From Lentinus brumalis (Eukaryota; Basidiomycota; Agaricomycetes; Polyporales; Polyporaceae): 64,000 bases of DNA. The stretch spans positions 310,001-374,000 of the forward strand of contig MARA01000002.1 of assembly GCA_001792895.1 (NCBI GenBank), in the 5' to 3' direction. This document shows positions 11,595-25,381 of this stretch, in pieces. The notes beneath the pieces are model-generated. The model ran no database searches, was not told the DNA's origin, and worked only from the letters and a program-made list of their open reading frames with translations. How positions within the stretch are numbered: position 1 is the first letter of the stretch; each line of letters begins with the position of its first letter. The position numbers and the translations under genes were made by a program.

Positions 11595-14011
11595 ATGGCT
11601 CGCATTGTGTCTATCCTTCTCCTGTATCTCTCCGTTTCGCTGCCATCGCTTCCTACGTACGGAGTGACGGCGGCGTCTCTTCAGGTCGACACCACAGCAG
11701 GAAGTTTCATAGGCCAGCAACTTTCGTCGGGTTTGGACCGATGGCTTGGTGTACCTTTCGCTGAACCCCGGTTGGCTCTCTTCGCTTCAAGGCTCCCGTC
11801 CCTATCATCAAACCTTCGCAAACTGTCAAGAATGCCTCTACCTTCGGTAACGCTTGCCCACAAGTGCCGTCAGACTCATTGGGTGCCCCATGGCTGAGGA
11901 TTGCTTGTTCCTGAACGTGAGTTCCTCCTGGTCTCATACCCCGAATGTGCATTCTCACCACTTTCATTCCCAATAGGTATTCCGACCCAGCAGTGTTCCT
12001 ACGTCCGAGAAATTACCGACGCTCGTATGGTTCTATGTGAGCGAGGCGATTGCTTTGGCATCTGCTAGACTTTGTACTGACTCTTGAACACCAGGGCGGG
12101 GCGTTCATGAATGGGTATGCAGCGCATACTCACGTACTTATCGAGCATTCAACCGTCCTCGGAATTGTCCAGTGCCGCTTCAAACCCGATGTTTGACCCC
12201 ACCTGTGAGTACCGCGAAGCTCTTCATTTCCGTGTAATGAAGCGTCGCCTGATCTCTCATGCCATGTATGTCAGTTCTCATCCAGCGGAGCCTGGCAATC
12301 GGAAAGCCGATCATGTTTGTTTCTGTGTGAGTACATAACGATCATCGCGATATGCTAGGCCATGACGTCGTGTTTGCAGGAACTACCGCGTCAATACTTT
12401 CGGATTTGTTAGTGCCCTCCAAGGCTCTTATGCCAACATGTCCTGACTTCCTGCAGCTGGCTAGCCGCTTCGTTCCACCTGGTGACTTGAATGCAGGCCT
12501 TCAAGACCAACGCGCCGCACTCGCGTTCCTTCAGAGCAATCTGGCAGCTTTCGGCGGGGACCCAGCGAAGGTAAGTATCTCTGCTCATAATATCTGGTTT
12601 GTGCTTAGTGGATTCCCAGGTCACCATATGGGGCCAGGTGCGTGCACGCCAAGGCAGTAGCGCGTAAGCTCAACTCATGCCCCGTAGTCCGCAGGCGCAG
12701 GTTCTGTCGAAGCGCAGATCCTATTCCCATCTCCGAGGAGGCTATTCAGGGCAGCCATCATGGACTCCTCCACCGGACCCTTGTGAGTGTGTACGAAACT
12801 CCGTAGCCCTTCTATCGCTTACCTCTAGCTATCGATGCCAGCAAGACGGCACCTCCAGCGACTCGCTACGATGACCCAGGCTTCCCCTATGCCCGACTAC
12901 TCGCGGGAGTAGGCTGTTCATCCGGTCCAGCTTCGTTTTCCTGCCTACAGAAAGTGCCTTTCGAGGTGAGACTTGTACAACATGTCACTCCCACCCGCTG
13001 ACGAACATTCTCTCCGTAAGCTACTCCACAACGTCACGGTCAACTTGACACACTCAGTCCTCAATAGTCAGCTATGGCAGCCTGCGGTCGGTCCCGCGGG
13101 GAGCTTCATATCTGAGCGTCCATCGGAGCGCATCGCGAGTGGCAACTTCTTGCACATCCCGATACTTGCGGGCACCAACGTGAGCTTTATACTGCAGCAC
13201 TACACGGGCGACTGACCTTCTGTGTCATTTCCAGCTCAATGAGGGTACCACCTTCAGTGGGTCCGTGAAAAACGTGACTGTTGCCCCTGATGAGGAGACT
13301 GCCGCGTTCGATACCTTCCTCAAGAAGCTTTTCATTGATCCGTCGACCATCAGCCAAGACGTCTTCGACACTATAAATAAGCTGTATCCCGCAAATGACT
13401 CCAGCCTCGGCGGCGCCTTCAATACTGGAGACTCGTTGTTCGACCGTGCGGAGGCATGGTACACGGATAACCAGTACCTCTCGCCGAGGCGACTTCTGTT
13501 CCACAAAGCTGCACCGCTGCAGCCACTCTTCGCCTATTTCTTCAAGGAGTTCATTCCTGGCCAGGATCCTACAAACGGAGGTACATATGTGTTGTTGAGA
13601 TCCCTCAGTCATACGGAGCTAATTCGATGCGACATTACAGTGTTCCACGCCTCGGAGCTGATCCTGCTGTTCGGACAAGCACCAGCTGTTGAGCAAGACT
13701 TCGCAAGCCAGATGGCGGACTTCTACGTCAACTTCATTTCTGATCTGCATCCAGGAGGTGATCTACAATTATATCGGGTGTATCCTCCGCGACTGACTCT
13801 ATCCTCGCTATCAGCGCCCTGGCCGCAATACGAACTCGCTACGAAGAGCGTGCTCCAGCTTATGCGCGACAACATCACTGCCATCCCTGATGGTACGCAA
13901 CACCTCCGCTTGCCAGTATGCTCTGTCACTGACCCTGAGGAATAAGATTTCCTGTTGGAGAAGACGAACTTCCTTGATTCTTCCCGCGTCCTGACCGAGT
14001 TCCAGAAGTAG
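11595..14011 (+). CDS. Secreted type-B carboxylesterase/lipase, with two single-base frame breaks
   Basis: Alpha/beta-hydrolase of the carboxylesterase type-B family, predicted secreted. The ATG at 11595 opens a signal peptide (MARIVSILLLYLSVS) ending near TYGVTA. Family blocks follow: WLGVPFAEP, AEDCLFLN, VWFYGGAFMNG, NYRVNTFGF, GLQDQRAALAFLQSN, and AAFGGDPAK joined to VTIWGQ and SAGAGS (nucleophile elbow GQSAG). Later come LPIL-type and ASELILLFG segments, and a C-terminus ending DSSRVLTEFQK at 14011. About a dozen introns, all with good signals. VTIWGQ is an 18-base exon (12620-12637), and the catalytic Ser codon is the first codon of the next exon. The frame breaks at the CCCC runs 11766-11769 and 11886-11889; each looks like one missing C. 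No intron can explain them, so this is either a recent pseudogene or a sequence error. Confidence 0.82.
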
Positions 14012-14448
14012 CCTGACGTCGATAGCCTGTTGTCCGTCGATCTTCTTAAACGACAACACGATGGGTCCTTGAGGAGCTTCACTTCGTACGAACATCATAG
14101 CCATTTCGTAAGTCAGAGTGGACGAAGAGACGACTCTACGGGAGCGGCGCGACTCATAGGCTCGCTTGCCAGCATGCAGCTCCTCGTCCCTGTCAGCTTG
14201 ATGTGATGGCCGATGCGACGGACTCATGAAATCTCTAAGAGAGAGACTCTGAGCTCCGGTAGATGATGAACAGTGATGAACGTGCAGTACTTGATCCAAT
14301 ACCGACCTACGTACTCGAATTTTGAACCACATACGGCAAACGCATGGATGCCGTCAAATCGGGCCGGTCGCCCGATCGAGACGGAGCGCCCAGACCGCAC
14401 GTCGGACGCGAGGGTCAGCTCAGCCTCAGCCTGAGTTGACCGACAACG
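14012..14448. other. Intergenic spacer
   Basis: 3' flank of the esterase and promoter of the phospholipase C gene, tandem on the plus strand. No further gene seen. Confidence 0.5.
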
Positions 14449-15974
14449 ATGACCGACACTCGCCTCCGGCTCTTGACATTCAACTGTTGGTATGTCGAAT
14501 CAGAAATATGCTCGTCCTACACAGGATTTACGTGCTCCTCTAGGGGCTTGAAGTATGTCTCCAAACACCGCATGGAGCGCATTCGTGCAATCGCGAGCGT
14601 GCTAGCCTCCTCGGACTACGACATCATCACGCTACAGGAGCTGTGGGTATTCTCGGACTTCGAGTACGTGCGGTCGGCGGTATCCAAGAAGCTGCCATAT
14701 GCGAAGTTCTTCTACAGGTGCGTGCTTCCGTGACTGCTCATGCGTTATGCGTGGAGGGCCGACGGACGGCGGGGTACAGCGGAGCACTGGGTGCAGGTCT
14801 CGTCATATTCTCCCGTTTCCCCATCATCACTGCGACACTACACCCCTACGCCCTGAATGGCTCCCCTCTTGACGTCGGCGCCGGTGACTGGTTTGTCGGC
14901 AAGGCTGCCGCAAGCATCATCCTTGCCCATCCCATACTCGGTGAAGTACAAGTCTTCAACACCCATGTACGCCTTCTTCCATGCGCATGTCAAACCCCAT
15001 TCATGTGTTCTTTCTAGTTGTATGCTAAAGGCGGAGACGAGGGCCCGGAGTATCAACGCGCGCATCGACTCGTGAACGCCTGGGAGTTTGCAAAGCTCGC
15101 CAGGCAAGCCGCTGGGCTCGGCCGCTACGTCATCTGCTCGGGTGACTTCAACAGCGTCCCAGCAACGCTCCCAATGAGCATCATCCGCGACCACGCAGGG
15201 CTCACTGATGCCTGGGTGACGACGCACCCCGACGTGCCCGAGCCATCTCTGACGAGTCCTCCAACGCCCCATGACGCAATCCGCATTCACGGCATCACTG
15301 CGGACTCTCCTCTCAACTCGTACTCCGCCGGAAAACCTTTGGAACCACTCGCCCGCAAGTTTCAAGGCAAGCGCTTGGACTACGTGTTCTACCGCCAGCC
15401 CGCGAGCCAACTCGCGAGCGGACGCATCCCAATCCTGCGGCCTGTAGACACGCGCGTCGTGATGACAGAGCGCGTCCCGGGGTTTCCCTTCTCGTTCTCG
15501 GACCACTTTGGACTGGAGGCAACGTTCGTTATCGAGGCGCAACACGGCGGGGACGTCACGGATCCGGCCACACAGAGGCGCGAGTCAGCATTTATTTCCG
15601 ACTCGCAAGCCAATGGCCAGCCCGCCACGGACAAGGACAAGGACGTGTCCCCGGAGGCGATCACGCAGGCCCTCGTCTCTCTCACCGAGCGATATCGCTT
15701 CGCCCACTCGCAAGGCCGTCTCCAGCTCATGATCTTCTTTACCTGTATATTCCTCCTTGTCGGCATAATCGTCGCGTCAGCATGGTTCCCTTCTCGGTTG
15801 AACCCGGTGTTCACCATCATCACGATCGTGCTGGCGTGGCTGGCTACCAGCATGCTGTACATCGGATTCGTCTATGGCAATTGGGAGGTCAACGCCCTCA
15901 CAAATATCATCGAGGAGCTCGAGCTGTACCGAGCAGCATTACAAGGTCGCCAGAGCTCCCATACGATACGCTAG
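14449..15974 (+). CDS. ISC1: Inositol phosphosphingolipid phospholipase C (neutral sphingomyelinase family)
   Basis: 452 residues in four exons: 14449-14489, 14544-14717, 14780-14966 and 15018-15974; lengths sum to a multiple of three. It hydrolyses inositol phosphosphingolipids to ceramide at ER or mitochondrial membranes, as known for fungal Isc1. The endonuclease/exonuclease/phosphatase fold is clear: LRLLTFNCWGLK, ITLQELW (Mg-binding Glu), GLVIFSRFP, FNTHLYAKGG, ICSGDFNSVP (catalytic Asp/Asn), RLDYVFYR and FSDHFGLEATF (catalytic Asp-His). The C-terminus carries two adjacent membrane helices (LMIFFTCIFLLVGIIVASAW and FTIITIVLAWLATSMLYIGF), the usual Isc1/nSMase2-type anchor. All expected catalytic residues are present. 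Confidence 0.95.
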
Positions 15975-16566
15975 ATCTAGAGCTACGGAAGGACCGGATG
16001 GACATATTCCACAACCATACTTATCTGACTACCTTGTTGCATACAGTAGTACTCTGACTTTCCTCTTTCATTGTCTTTCCGAGCGTTCTCACGCCGCTGG
16101 CAGAGGAAGAAGTGGAATTCACTTCCAGACACAAAGTACACACTCGAACATCAGCGTACACTACCGCTCTAACGTACAGTACAGGTTGATAAATAGGGAC
16201 AACGGCTGTGTAATGCGTGGATGCGGGACGAAAGGTGGCATCGTGGGGGGTCGGAGTCGGCGAGGGCGAGGATATCACAGCGGATATTGGTTTGGCATGG
16301 GGTGGAAGGGGGTTGGAAGGGGGCCATTAGCCAAGTGTTGGAGATGCCAGACGCATAAGTGGCAAGTCGTAGCACAAGCAACAGTGCGGCATACGCTACA
16401 AATGCAAATGAAGGTGTACATGAGAGGACGATGGGGGTACAATAGAGAGGGAGAGTGGGATGCAAGATGCGAATCATCAATGACGAATACGATGCTGGTA
16501 GATAGACGGTAACGGGATAGTGTGGCCTGTTGTAATGTATGGATCGTCGCGGTCGTAAAGGTATCG
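15975..16566. other. Convergent 3' flanks
   Basis: Spacer between the phospholipase C gene (plus) and the RhoGEF gene (minus). It probably holds both 3' UTRs and terminators. No ORF with support. Confidence 0.5.
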
Positions 16567-19500
16567 TTACGTCGCAGTCGTCTGCTGTCGTGCAGCTTGC
16601 TTGTCGATTTTAGGCTTGGGGCTGGACTGGCGGAGGAATGCAGCGTGTGCCTGAGCACGGTCGCACTTCTTCGCAATGCGAAGTGCGCTCTCGTGCGCAC
16701 GCTCTACGAGGCCACGAGAGGGACTCGTCGTAGGAGTGTGATCCAGCAGATCTAGACAAGATCGCGTCAGCACATCGAGCCTGTCCAATATAAAAACAAC
16801 TCACCTCGATATTGCAGCACGTAGCGCATGACTCTCTGCGTTGGCTGGATCGCCAAGTCCCTGATAGTCATATTCGCGTCCTGCTCAGAAGCGTGCTTCT
16901 TCGAGGTTCCATGACCATGGGCGCTGCCCGTGCTGTGATGATGACTGTGGCCATGATGGGAAGGGGAGTGGGTATATGCGGTGGTCGGTGAAGTGGGTAG
17001 TAGGCTGGGAACGTGGCTCAGCGAAGACGGCATGCTCATCCGCTTCCAAGCATTCACCGCCTTCGTCAACCCCAGTCCGCTCGACCCGGTAGGCACGCGT
17101 GACAGACCACCATGCACGCTCTTAGGTTTGGGCGAGTCGAGTTCCAGGGGTGATGGAGAGGAGACGGAGAGCCCGAAGGCGAGACCGGTACCAAGAGCGG
17201 CGGTGAACATACCGCCGCCGCCGTGTCCAAGGTTCGAAGACATTTCACCGTGCCCGATGTCAGACATGGCGGAGGAGTAGCGGCGGTTTGCAACAGCGGA
17301 TTTCGAAGACGGCATCCCGACCTGACTCCGGGTACGCATTATGCGCCCGAAGCCGGTCGAGCCATGGCCGAGGTCCGACAAGGTGTCCTCAGCGTGCTTC
17401 TTCAGCTTGCGAGGGGGCCGCAGGTTCGCGTCCTCGAGGAAGAACTCGCCTGCGACAGCAGACCAGGACACAAAGGCCTCCTCAAGCTCGTCCTCGCATC
17501 CAATGAAGGCCGCACTGACGCCCCACGCGCTAGGATCGTCGATGACATGAGCGAGCAAGGTCTCGGAGACACGCAGGAGGGCGGGGACATGACGTGCGAC
17601 GAGAGAGGCGTAATGATGGGAAAGCTCGGTGGAAGCGAGCTCCCGGAGGCGTGCTTGGTAGTTGCGCTCGGTCTGGACGAGTTCGCGACAGCAGAAGAGC
17701 ACTTGCCGAGCGGTCTTCCAATCCTCTTCGTTCCCTTCGTCGAAAAGCGCTTCATCATCAGAGTCATCTCCGTCGAGGTCGCGATCGTAGTCGCCGACGC
17801 TGAAACGCGGGCGGGAAGGACTTTGAGGAGAAATGCCCATCTCGCGAGGACCACCGAAGAAGAACGACGATCTCCTGTCCCGGGTATCAACCGTAAGCTC
17901 GTCCTCCCCGTGGCCGATCTGGCTGGGAGCCGCGCTTCTGCGGCCGGGGAGCCTACCGCGCGCAAGTGCCACGCTCTCTTTCCGCAGTCGCTCGAGGTGC
18001 TGAACTAGGACGTCTTCTGGGACATCTGCCATAGCCAGCGTCCAACGGCGCATGGCGTCCTCGCTTCGGTCCAGGTATCCGCCGACGACAGCAAAGCCGG
18101 AAGAGGACTCCCCAGCACCGCTCTGAGAATCTCCCAGAGACGCCGATTGCGTGACTTCTAATGCGGGGTTTGCGGGCTTGTCGGACTGCGCTGCGAGCGA
18201 ACCCGGAGTGTCGTCGGGTGGGGAAGCACACTGGGCGTATGGATTGAACGGCTCCCCGCGAGAGTCGGCGTCATGCCAAGCGTTGTCACGTAATGTCCGC
18301 GCCTGCTCCGCTGCATCTGTGTCGAACGCGAGTTGCGACGCATAGGCCGCGAGGGATGTGGAGCAAAGACCCGTGCAGGCTAGGTCCGAGAGGGCTTGTG
18401 AGGAGGTCTTCCTTCGCACCTCCGAAATGGGCCCCAGGCCAGACGTCCGCGCAGAGATTTCCGTGGTCTGAGCGCATCATCGAGGTCATACGTGACGCAT
18501 GCATGCAGGCAGGGAAATGGCAGGATGACGGGAAGAGACATGTCAGCACCTAAGCCACGAGGCGAGAAGACGAACTTACGGGTGAGTACCACAGGGACGG
18601 GTCTTGCTCTCCGGAAACGTCTGCTTCCTCAGCAGCAATGCGCGCTTCTTCCACGCTCGACCAGATCCTGTTTTTCGGCGCCCGTTGCCCTAGACCATTG
18701 GGAGTTGACTTTGACCTGCCCAGAGCCGCAGAGGTTGTGCCAAGTGCATACGGGTAGGAGGATGGCGCCAAAGACGGCCGCCTCTTCTTAAGCTTGTTCG
18801 TGCGGGTACTACTTCGTGGCGAGAGGCGTGGCGACTCGGAGTCCGGGGTAGTGAGAGTGGTGGAGGCGTAGGAGATCGTAGTACTTGCAGAGCTAGATGC
18901 CGTGCAGCTGCTATCCGTCGTCTGGCTACTGCGAGAACTTGGGGACGGTCGGGGGAGGATGATCTTCGAGCTTCCATCGCTGAGACTGCGGGTCGGTCTA
19001 TAAGACCTATCACTCATGCTCGGGCTGCTCCGCGAACTGTGGTGGCGAGATGAGTGCTCGCCCGAACCGAAGGCGCGAGTTAGCAGCAAGCTGAGGACTG
19101 AGGAGCTGGAAGGCCGGGTGGGAGATGGGGGGCGGGGACGCGTTTTGTGAAGCCTGTTGCGGCGAGCGCGGACAGAAGAGGCTTTGCGAGTGACAGGCTC
19201 CATGCTAGAAGGTCGGCCAAGCAGGGCGTCCGAGGAGAAAGACAACCTGCCAGCGGCTGGAGATCGCGCAGCCATAGCTTGGGAAGTTATGTAGGCCGGG
19301 CGACCCGGCACGCTCTCCGATGAAGCTTCAAAGTTTGGACGATAGGAGTGACCGCTATCGGATACAGAGTACGAGAAGACGCGTGGTATCGGGGAGATGT
19401 CGGCAGGCGCAAGGATGGACACGGACTTGACGGACTTGGGCCGGTCCTGCGTGGGGGGCTTGGGAGGGACCGGTGGCGGTGTGGACGAGTCCGGAGACGG

Positions 19501-19879
19501 CGCGCGTTGTGCATCGCGATCGCGCCGCTCGTCCTTCAGATGAGCATCATATGTTCCCGGTGGAATTGAATGATGAGAAGGTAATGTGGCAGAAGGCTGG
19601 GGCATCCCATCCGACCCGTCTGCATCCGTGTAGATGGACACGGCTGATCCATAGGCCTCAGCACCGAAGTGAGATAAGAAGAAGAAAGGACGTACATAGA
19701 CGTCGTGGGACGCGCGCCGACGAGGGGCCAGGGGTGAGACTGTCAGGGATAGCCGTGGATGTACGGGGTTCATCCTGCGAAACGCCAGAGACGGCGCAGG
19801 GGGTGTTGGATGCGACGTAGGGGTCGAACGGCAATGGCTTGCGAGGAAAAGGTTGTACAACCATCGCAGCAGCGGCCAT
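16567..19879 (-). CDS. RhoGEF with a Dbl-homology domain split by a low-complexity insert
   Basis: Guanine-nucleotide exchange factor for a Rho-type GTPase, expected at sites of polarised growth. Exon 1 starts at 19879 (MAAAAMVVQPFPRKPLPFDP) and ends near 19696. An intron (GTACGT to ATCAG, about 49 bases) joins it to SVSIYTDADG. A second intron spans 18468-18579 (YSP / TTEISARTSG). The last intron (about 60 bases, near 16806-16755) joins VMRYVLQYR to DLLDHTP. The first 550 or so residues are Ser/Pro/Arg-rich and probably disordered. The DH domain begins at TARQVLFCCRELVQTERNYQ and ends at IQPTQRVMRYVLQYRDLLDH, but about 170 residues of Ser/His/Gly-rich sequence interrupt it before the conserved QR-x-x-RY helix. 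No PH domain is visible after it. A start at 19905 in another frame is possible but gives a less family-like N-terminus. Confidence 0.85.
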
Positions 19880-21369
19880 GGGAGTCGCGGGGGATTTGCA
19901 GGCACGGAGAGGGGTCCGTGGGAGTCGGGATGCTATCCGGTGCCCGTGGCGGGGATGGCGGGGGTGAGTGTGTGCAGAGAAGGGCCAGGGGCGGGGACGA
20001 GGAGGGGGGAGACTATAGCGAGGAGGCCATGGCAGGAGGAGGACCAGCAATTTGGACTTTGCATGCGGCATGACGACTGCCCCTTGCGTCTGACGTCAAG
20101 CGCCATGACACCTGGCCCGCGTCCCCATTGGCCCCCGCACACTCCGGATCAATTCGCATCCGCTCCGGACATCCAAGCGAGTGCAAGCGAGACATTCATC
20201 ACTTGTCCTCCCGCCGTGTCCACCGTCGACGACAGTCCAGACCATGAGCACGTTCCATTCGACAACCACAGTAGTCCCGCCCCCGCTCCAAACCATTCGC
20301 CGCCAACGTCGCGCACGACGTCCACGTTGCCCGCAGAGCGCCGCCTGATCAGCACGCCCCTTTGCTCGCGGTGGACGCCTGGACCACATTGAGGTACGCT
20401 CTACTCGCCTCTAGACACGGCTCGCTGAACTTCCCCCACTTGCCACCTCGGCTTCGGCGGGCCCATTCTCGGTTAAGAGCCTGTGACGCTCAATACTCAA
20501 TTATTGCGCCGCGGCGTCCGATGTCTAACACATGCACTCGTACTAATCTCCATTGCTTTCTTCCATACTGCTCTCCTGTGGGAGGTCCTCCTATATCATC
20601 CCGTGTGCGTGGTAATCGGATGCGACCCACCTCGCGCGCGAAGGGACAATTCCTATGTATCCCGGCCCAGCTGCCGCCTGTTCTCAATCTACAGTGGTCA
20701 CACATGATGCGCGAACAACCGCCGCGGTCGAGGTTCAGGCAAGGCACTCAGCACTTTTGCTTACGAGCACACCCCTTGCGCACGATCGTGGAAGAACTTT
20801 TCGCGTTTGGCACTTACCGTAGTTTCGGAGACGCCGCCTATTGGCCATGACGCGTTGCGTGACTCCCGACGCGCCTGTCACCTGTGACCAGACGCGTCTC
20901 GTATATGCGCGGACGATCCTCCCTCTGCCCTACCGCGCATGTTTCGTCTTGTACGGTACTTCGACAGTCTCCAGAGGTTCACCATAGTCCTGAAACATAC
21001 CCGGAGTGCAGCAGTGGCGACACTGGCGAGAGCCAGGCTCAATACAAGGCACGTTTCTAATTACCGCTGTGGGGCATTCACCTCTGTGGGGCAAACTCTT
21101 CTCCAGGGCGCGACAAGAGACGACAAGTCAATCAACCAAGGTACATACTAGTACACACAAGTACGATTGCCGACATATCAATTTTCGGTAACGGAGCACC
21201 AGCATGCATCCGCCATTACGCCACATTGCGTCGTCGTTCAGGAAACACGACGAGGGATGTTCCGCGTACGTAGGGTAAGGCTTCCTGCATGCTCCCACAT
21301 TGTTGCCGCTTCCTCCACGCTGCGCCGGAACTTCGACTGATATGCATCCGGGGATTAAAGACCCCGACA
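19880..21369. other. Intergenic, about 1.5 kb
   Basis: 5' flank of the RhoGEF and 3' flank of RIB7, both minus strand. Open frames near 20362-20850 have no recognisable features or splice continuation. No gene called. Confidence 0.5.
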
Positions 21370-22570
21370 TCAAAGCACCCGCAGGGCCATAACGGCGTCA
21401 GGTCCGAACGTCTCGGTCCGGACATGTTCGAACTTCGGCAGCTGGAACGGAAGGATCCGCCGCGTCAGCCAGCATTCAATGCTCCGATAGCACATATATC
21501 ACGCTCACGACGTCCGCGAGAAGACCAGAGCCGTAGCCTACGCCCGCCTCGCCCACAAGCGTCGGGGCGACGGTGACGACCAGTGCGTCGACCATCCACT
21601 TGTCCCCGGGGCCATCGGAGCTCCCGCGAGAAGGCAAGTCGCCGTGCCCCGTGGAGAGGAAAGAGCGGATCACTCTTGCGCCACCTTCAACCATGACTGA
21701 ACGCACGCCCTGCTCGTGCAATGCCGTCAGTAGGTCTGGAACAGCGATCAGGCCTGCCATGCCGCGCCAAATCAACACATCCTGTCAGATATGTCAAGCA
21801 TGGTGAAACAAATATACTCACCGGTCGCGGCGTCGGCGGCCAGCTCAATTATGTGTGCGCCTGCGCTCCGTAAGGCGGCTGCTCGTTGAGTGAACGCCTC
21901 TGTGCTTGCAATGTCATGCGATGCAGTCTGGGGTGCACAGACAATCCATGGGCGGCGACCACGGCCAGCTTGGTAGTTCTTCAGCAGCTTGCAGTCGGGA
22001 GAGAAGCGAAGGTGCGTGTCAAGGACAACTGGTCTGGGTAGACGATAACGATGCGGGCGGTCTGCGGGTAGTGGCGGCAGGTGGCGTGCTGCAGGGGGAG
22101 ATTGGTCGGGGCACGCAATTGTGGGGTAAGCGACGTGGAATAGAAGCAGATGCCGAGCACGTACTGTTCAGCTGAGGGTCGTCATTGAGCGCGGTCCCAA
22201 TGCCCACTAAGATTGCGTCGTGCAGGGTGCGCATCCTGCCTATTCGTTACCTTCTCCACCGCTTATCATGTGGCTGTAAGACACGCGCAGTTGGGGCTCA
22301 CCAGTGTGTCATGATCATACTCTCTTTGCCACTCAGAATGAGTTGCTTCCCGCTCACACCTGCTATCTTGGCATCCAGAGATTGCGCAAAAGTAAGCGTG
22401 ACATATGGGCGCGATGACTCCGATGACGCAGGGGTGGGTAGGGCAGCCTGAGATCGGTCAGCGTAGAAGATAGATGGGTGCGTCTCTGCGGTTGAGGATA
22501 GTCCATAGAGTTCGAGCAGGAGTGACGGAGGAGCAGGTTGTCCGTCGGTCGGGGCACATTCTGCAGACAT
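21370..22570 (-). CDS. RIB7: 2,5-diamino-6-ribosylamino-4(3H)-pyrimidinone 5'-phosphate reductase
   Basis: Second step of fungal riboflavin synthesis; NADPH-dependent reductase of the RibD C-terminal/DHFR-like fold, cytosolic. The ATG at 22570 (MSAECAPTDGQP) precedes PYVTLTFAQSLDAKIAGVSG, the family's substrate-binding start. It is followed by MRTLHDAILVGIGTALNDDP and QL-N joined by an intron to RHLPPLPADRP, then PRPVVLDTHLRFSPDCKLL and YQAGRGRRPWIV. Next come IIELAADAAT, VRSVMVEGGARVIRSFL, VAPTLVGEAGVGYGSG, and after a GTGAGC intron the last exon LPKFEHVRTETFGPD with the stop at 21370. The VEGGA block and DDPQLN block are diagnostic. All blocks of the family are present and in order; five or six exons. 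Confidence 0.95.
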
Positions 22571-23224
22571 AATTGCAGGGGTCGTGAGTCCGCAGGCCGC
22601 GCAGTTGCAACTTGAAAGAGACGAGAGCGATCTTGATGATGGATGTCGATTAAGTCGGTGTCCAAGCTGCAAGCTCAAGCTCAAGTGCCAGGGCGGACTG
22701 GGCGCTCGCGAGGTCGGCAAACAGACAACCATCTCCGGACTCCTGCACTCCGACAATCCGCATTCCGCCACGACGAGTCGACGACCGCACTGACGAACTC
22801 ATCTTCTGACATTCAGCTCTTGACTATGACCTGTGAATTTCTGAGCCGACGCGCGAAGGTTCACCGGACTGCTGCCTGAACGTGGGAGTCCATGTGCAGG
22901 AGCGTAATCGCGAGGCCAGGACTCGTCGAGCGCGGCCTGCGTTCCCCCGCCAAAGATACAACTCTCCGACAGCTCCTTCTCCTCCGCAGTACCTCTGCTC
23001 AGTGCCGTCTCAAGTGTTCTTCCCTGTCTGGCCCAGCTTTACTTCCTCCTGGACCTCATGCAGGCTTACAGAGGCGTCACGTGCCCGCCATGCCGTATGG
23101 AATTTCGCCTTCGGCAGGGCGTCTTCGCGATTACAGGGTTGCCCTCTTGATGCTTTTGACCTGACGACCTCTTCGCTGCTTTGCCGACAAACGGGACTTG
23201 ACAACTACGCCTTGGACTGCAACC
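22571..23224. promoter_or_regulatory. Divergent promoter region RIB7/MetAP2
   Basis: 654 bases between the divergent ATGs of RIB7 (minus) and methionine aminopeptidase 2 (plus). No coding support. Pyrimidine-rich runs lie close to the MetAP2 start. Specific boxes cannot be assigned by eye. Confidence 0.5.
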
Positions 23225-25031
<1,807 letters not shown>

Positions 25032-25381
25032 GCGTGCTGGGTCTGTCGCGAGAGCTCCAGCTCAGGGCTGTGAGCGTAGATGTAGATGTCACAGGTGCAG
25101 TCAGGCGACTGGAGTGGGACTAGTGTTGTACAGTAGCAGTCATTGCATATGCCCAGAGCGGGGTTACAGCTTACCCTAAAGGGTGACGTCGTGCGCGCGT
25201 AGGGCGATCCTCGGAGGTTCGCATGTGCATGTGATTGCCCATCATGGCATCCAGGCGTCGCAGCGCGCGGTGGACCCTCCGAGGCCTCTGTCTCCGTCTT
25301 TCTCTGTCATCTCCCTGGCCGTCCCAGTCTTATACCTGTCCTGCGGTCGTGGTCGGGGCCAGCCCAGTCCTCTCACCCGCC
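25032..25381. other. Intergenic spacer
   Basis: 3' flank of MetAP2 and 5' flank of the alpha/beta hydrolase, both on plus. No gene seen. Confidence 0.5.
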
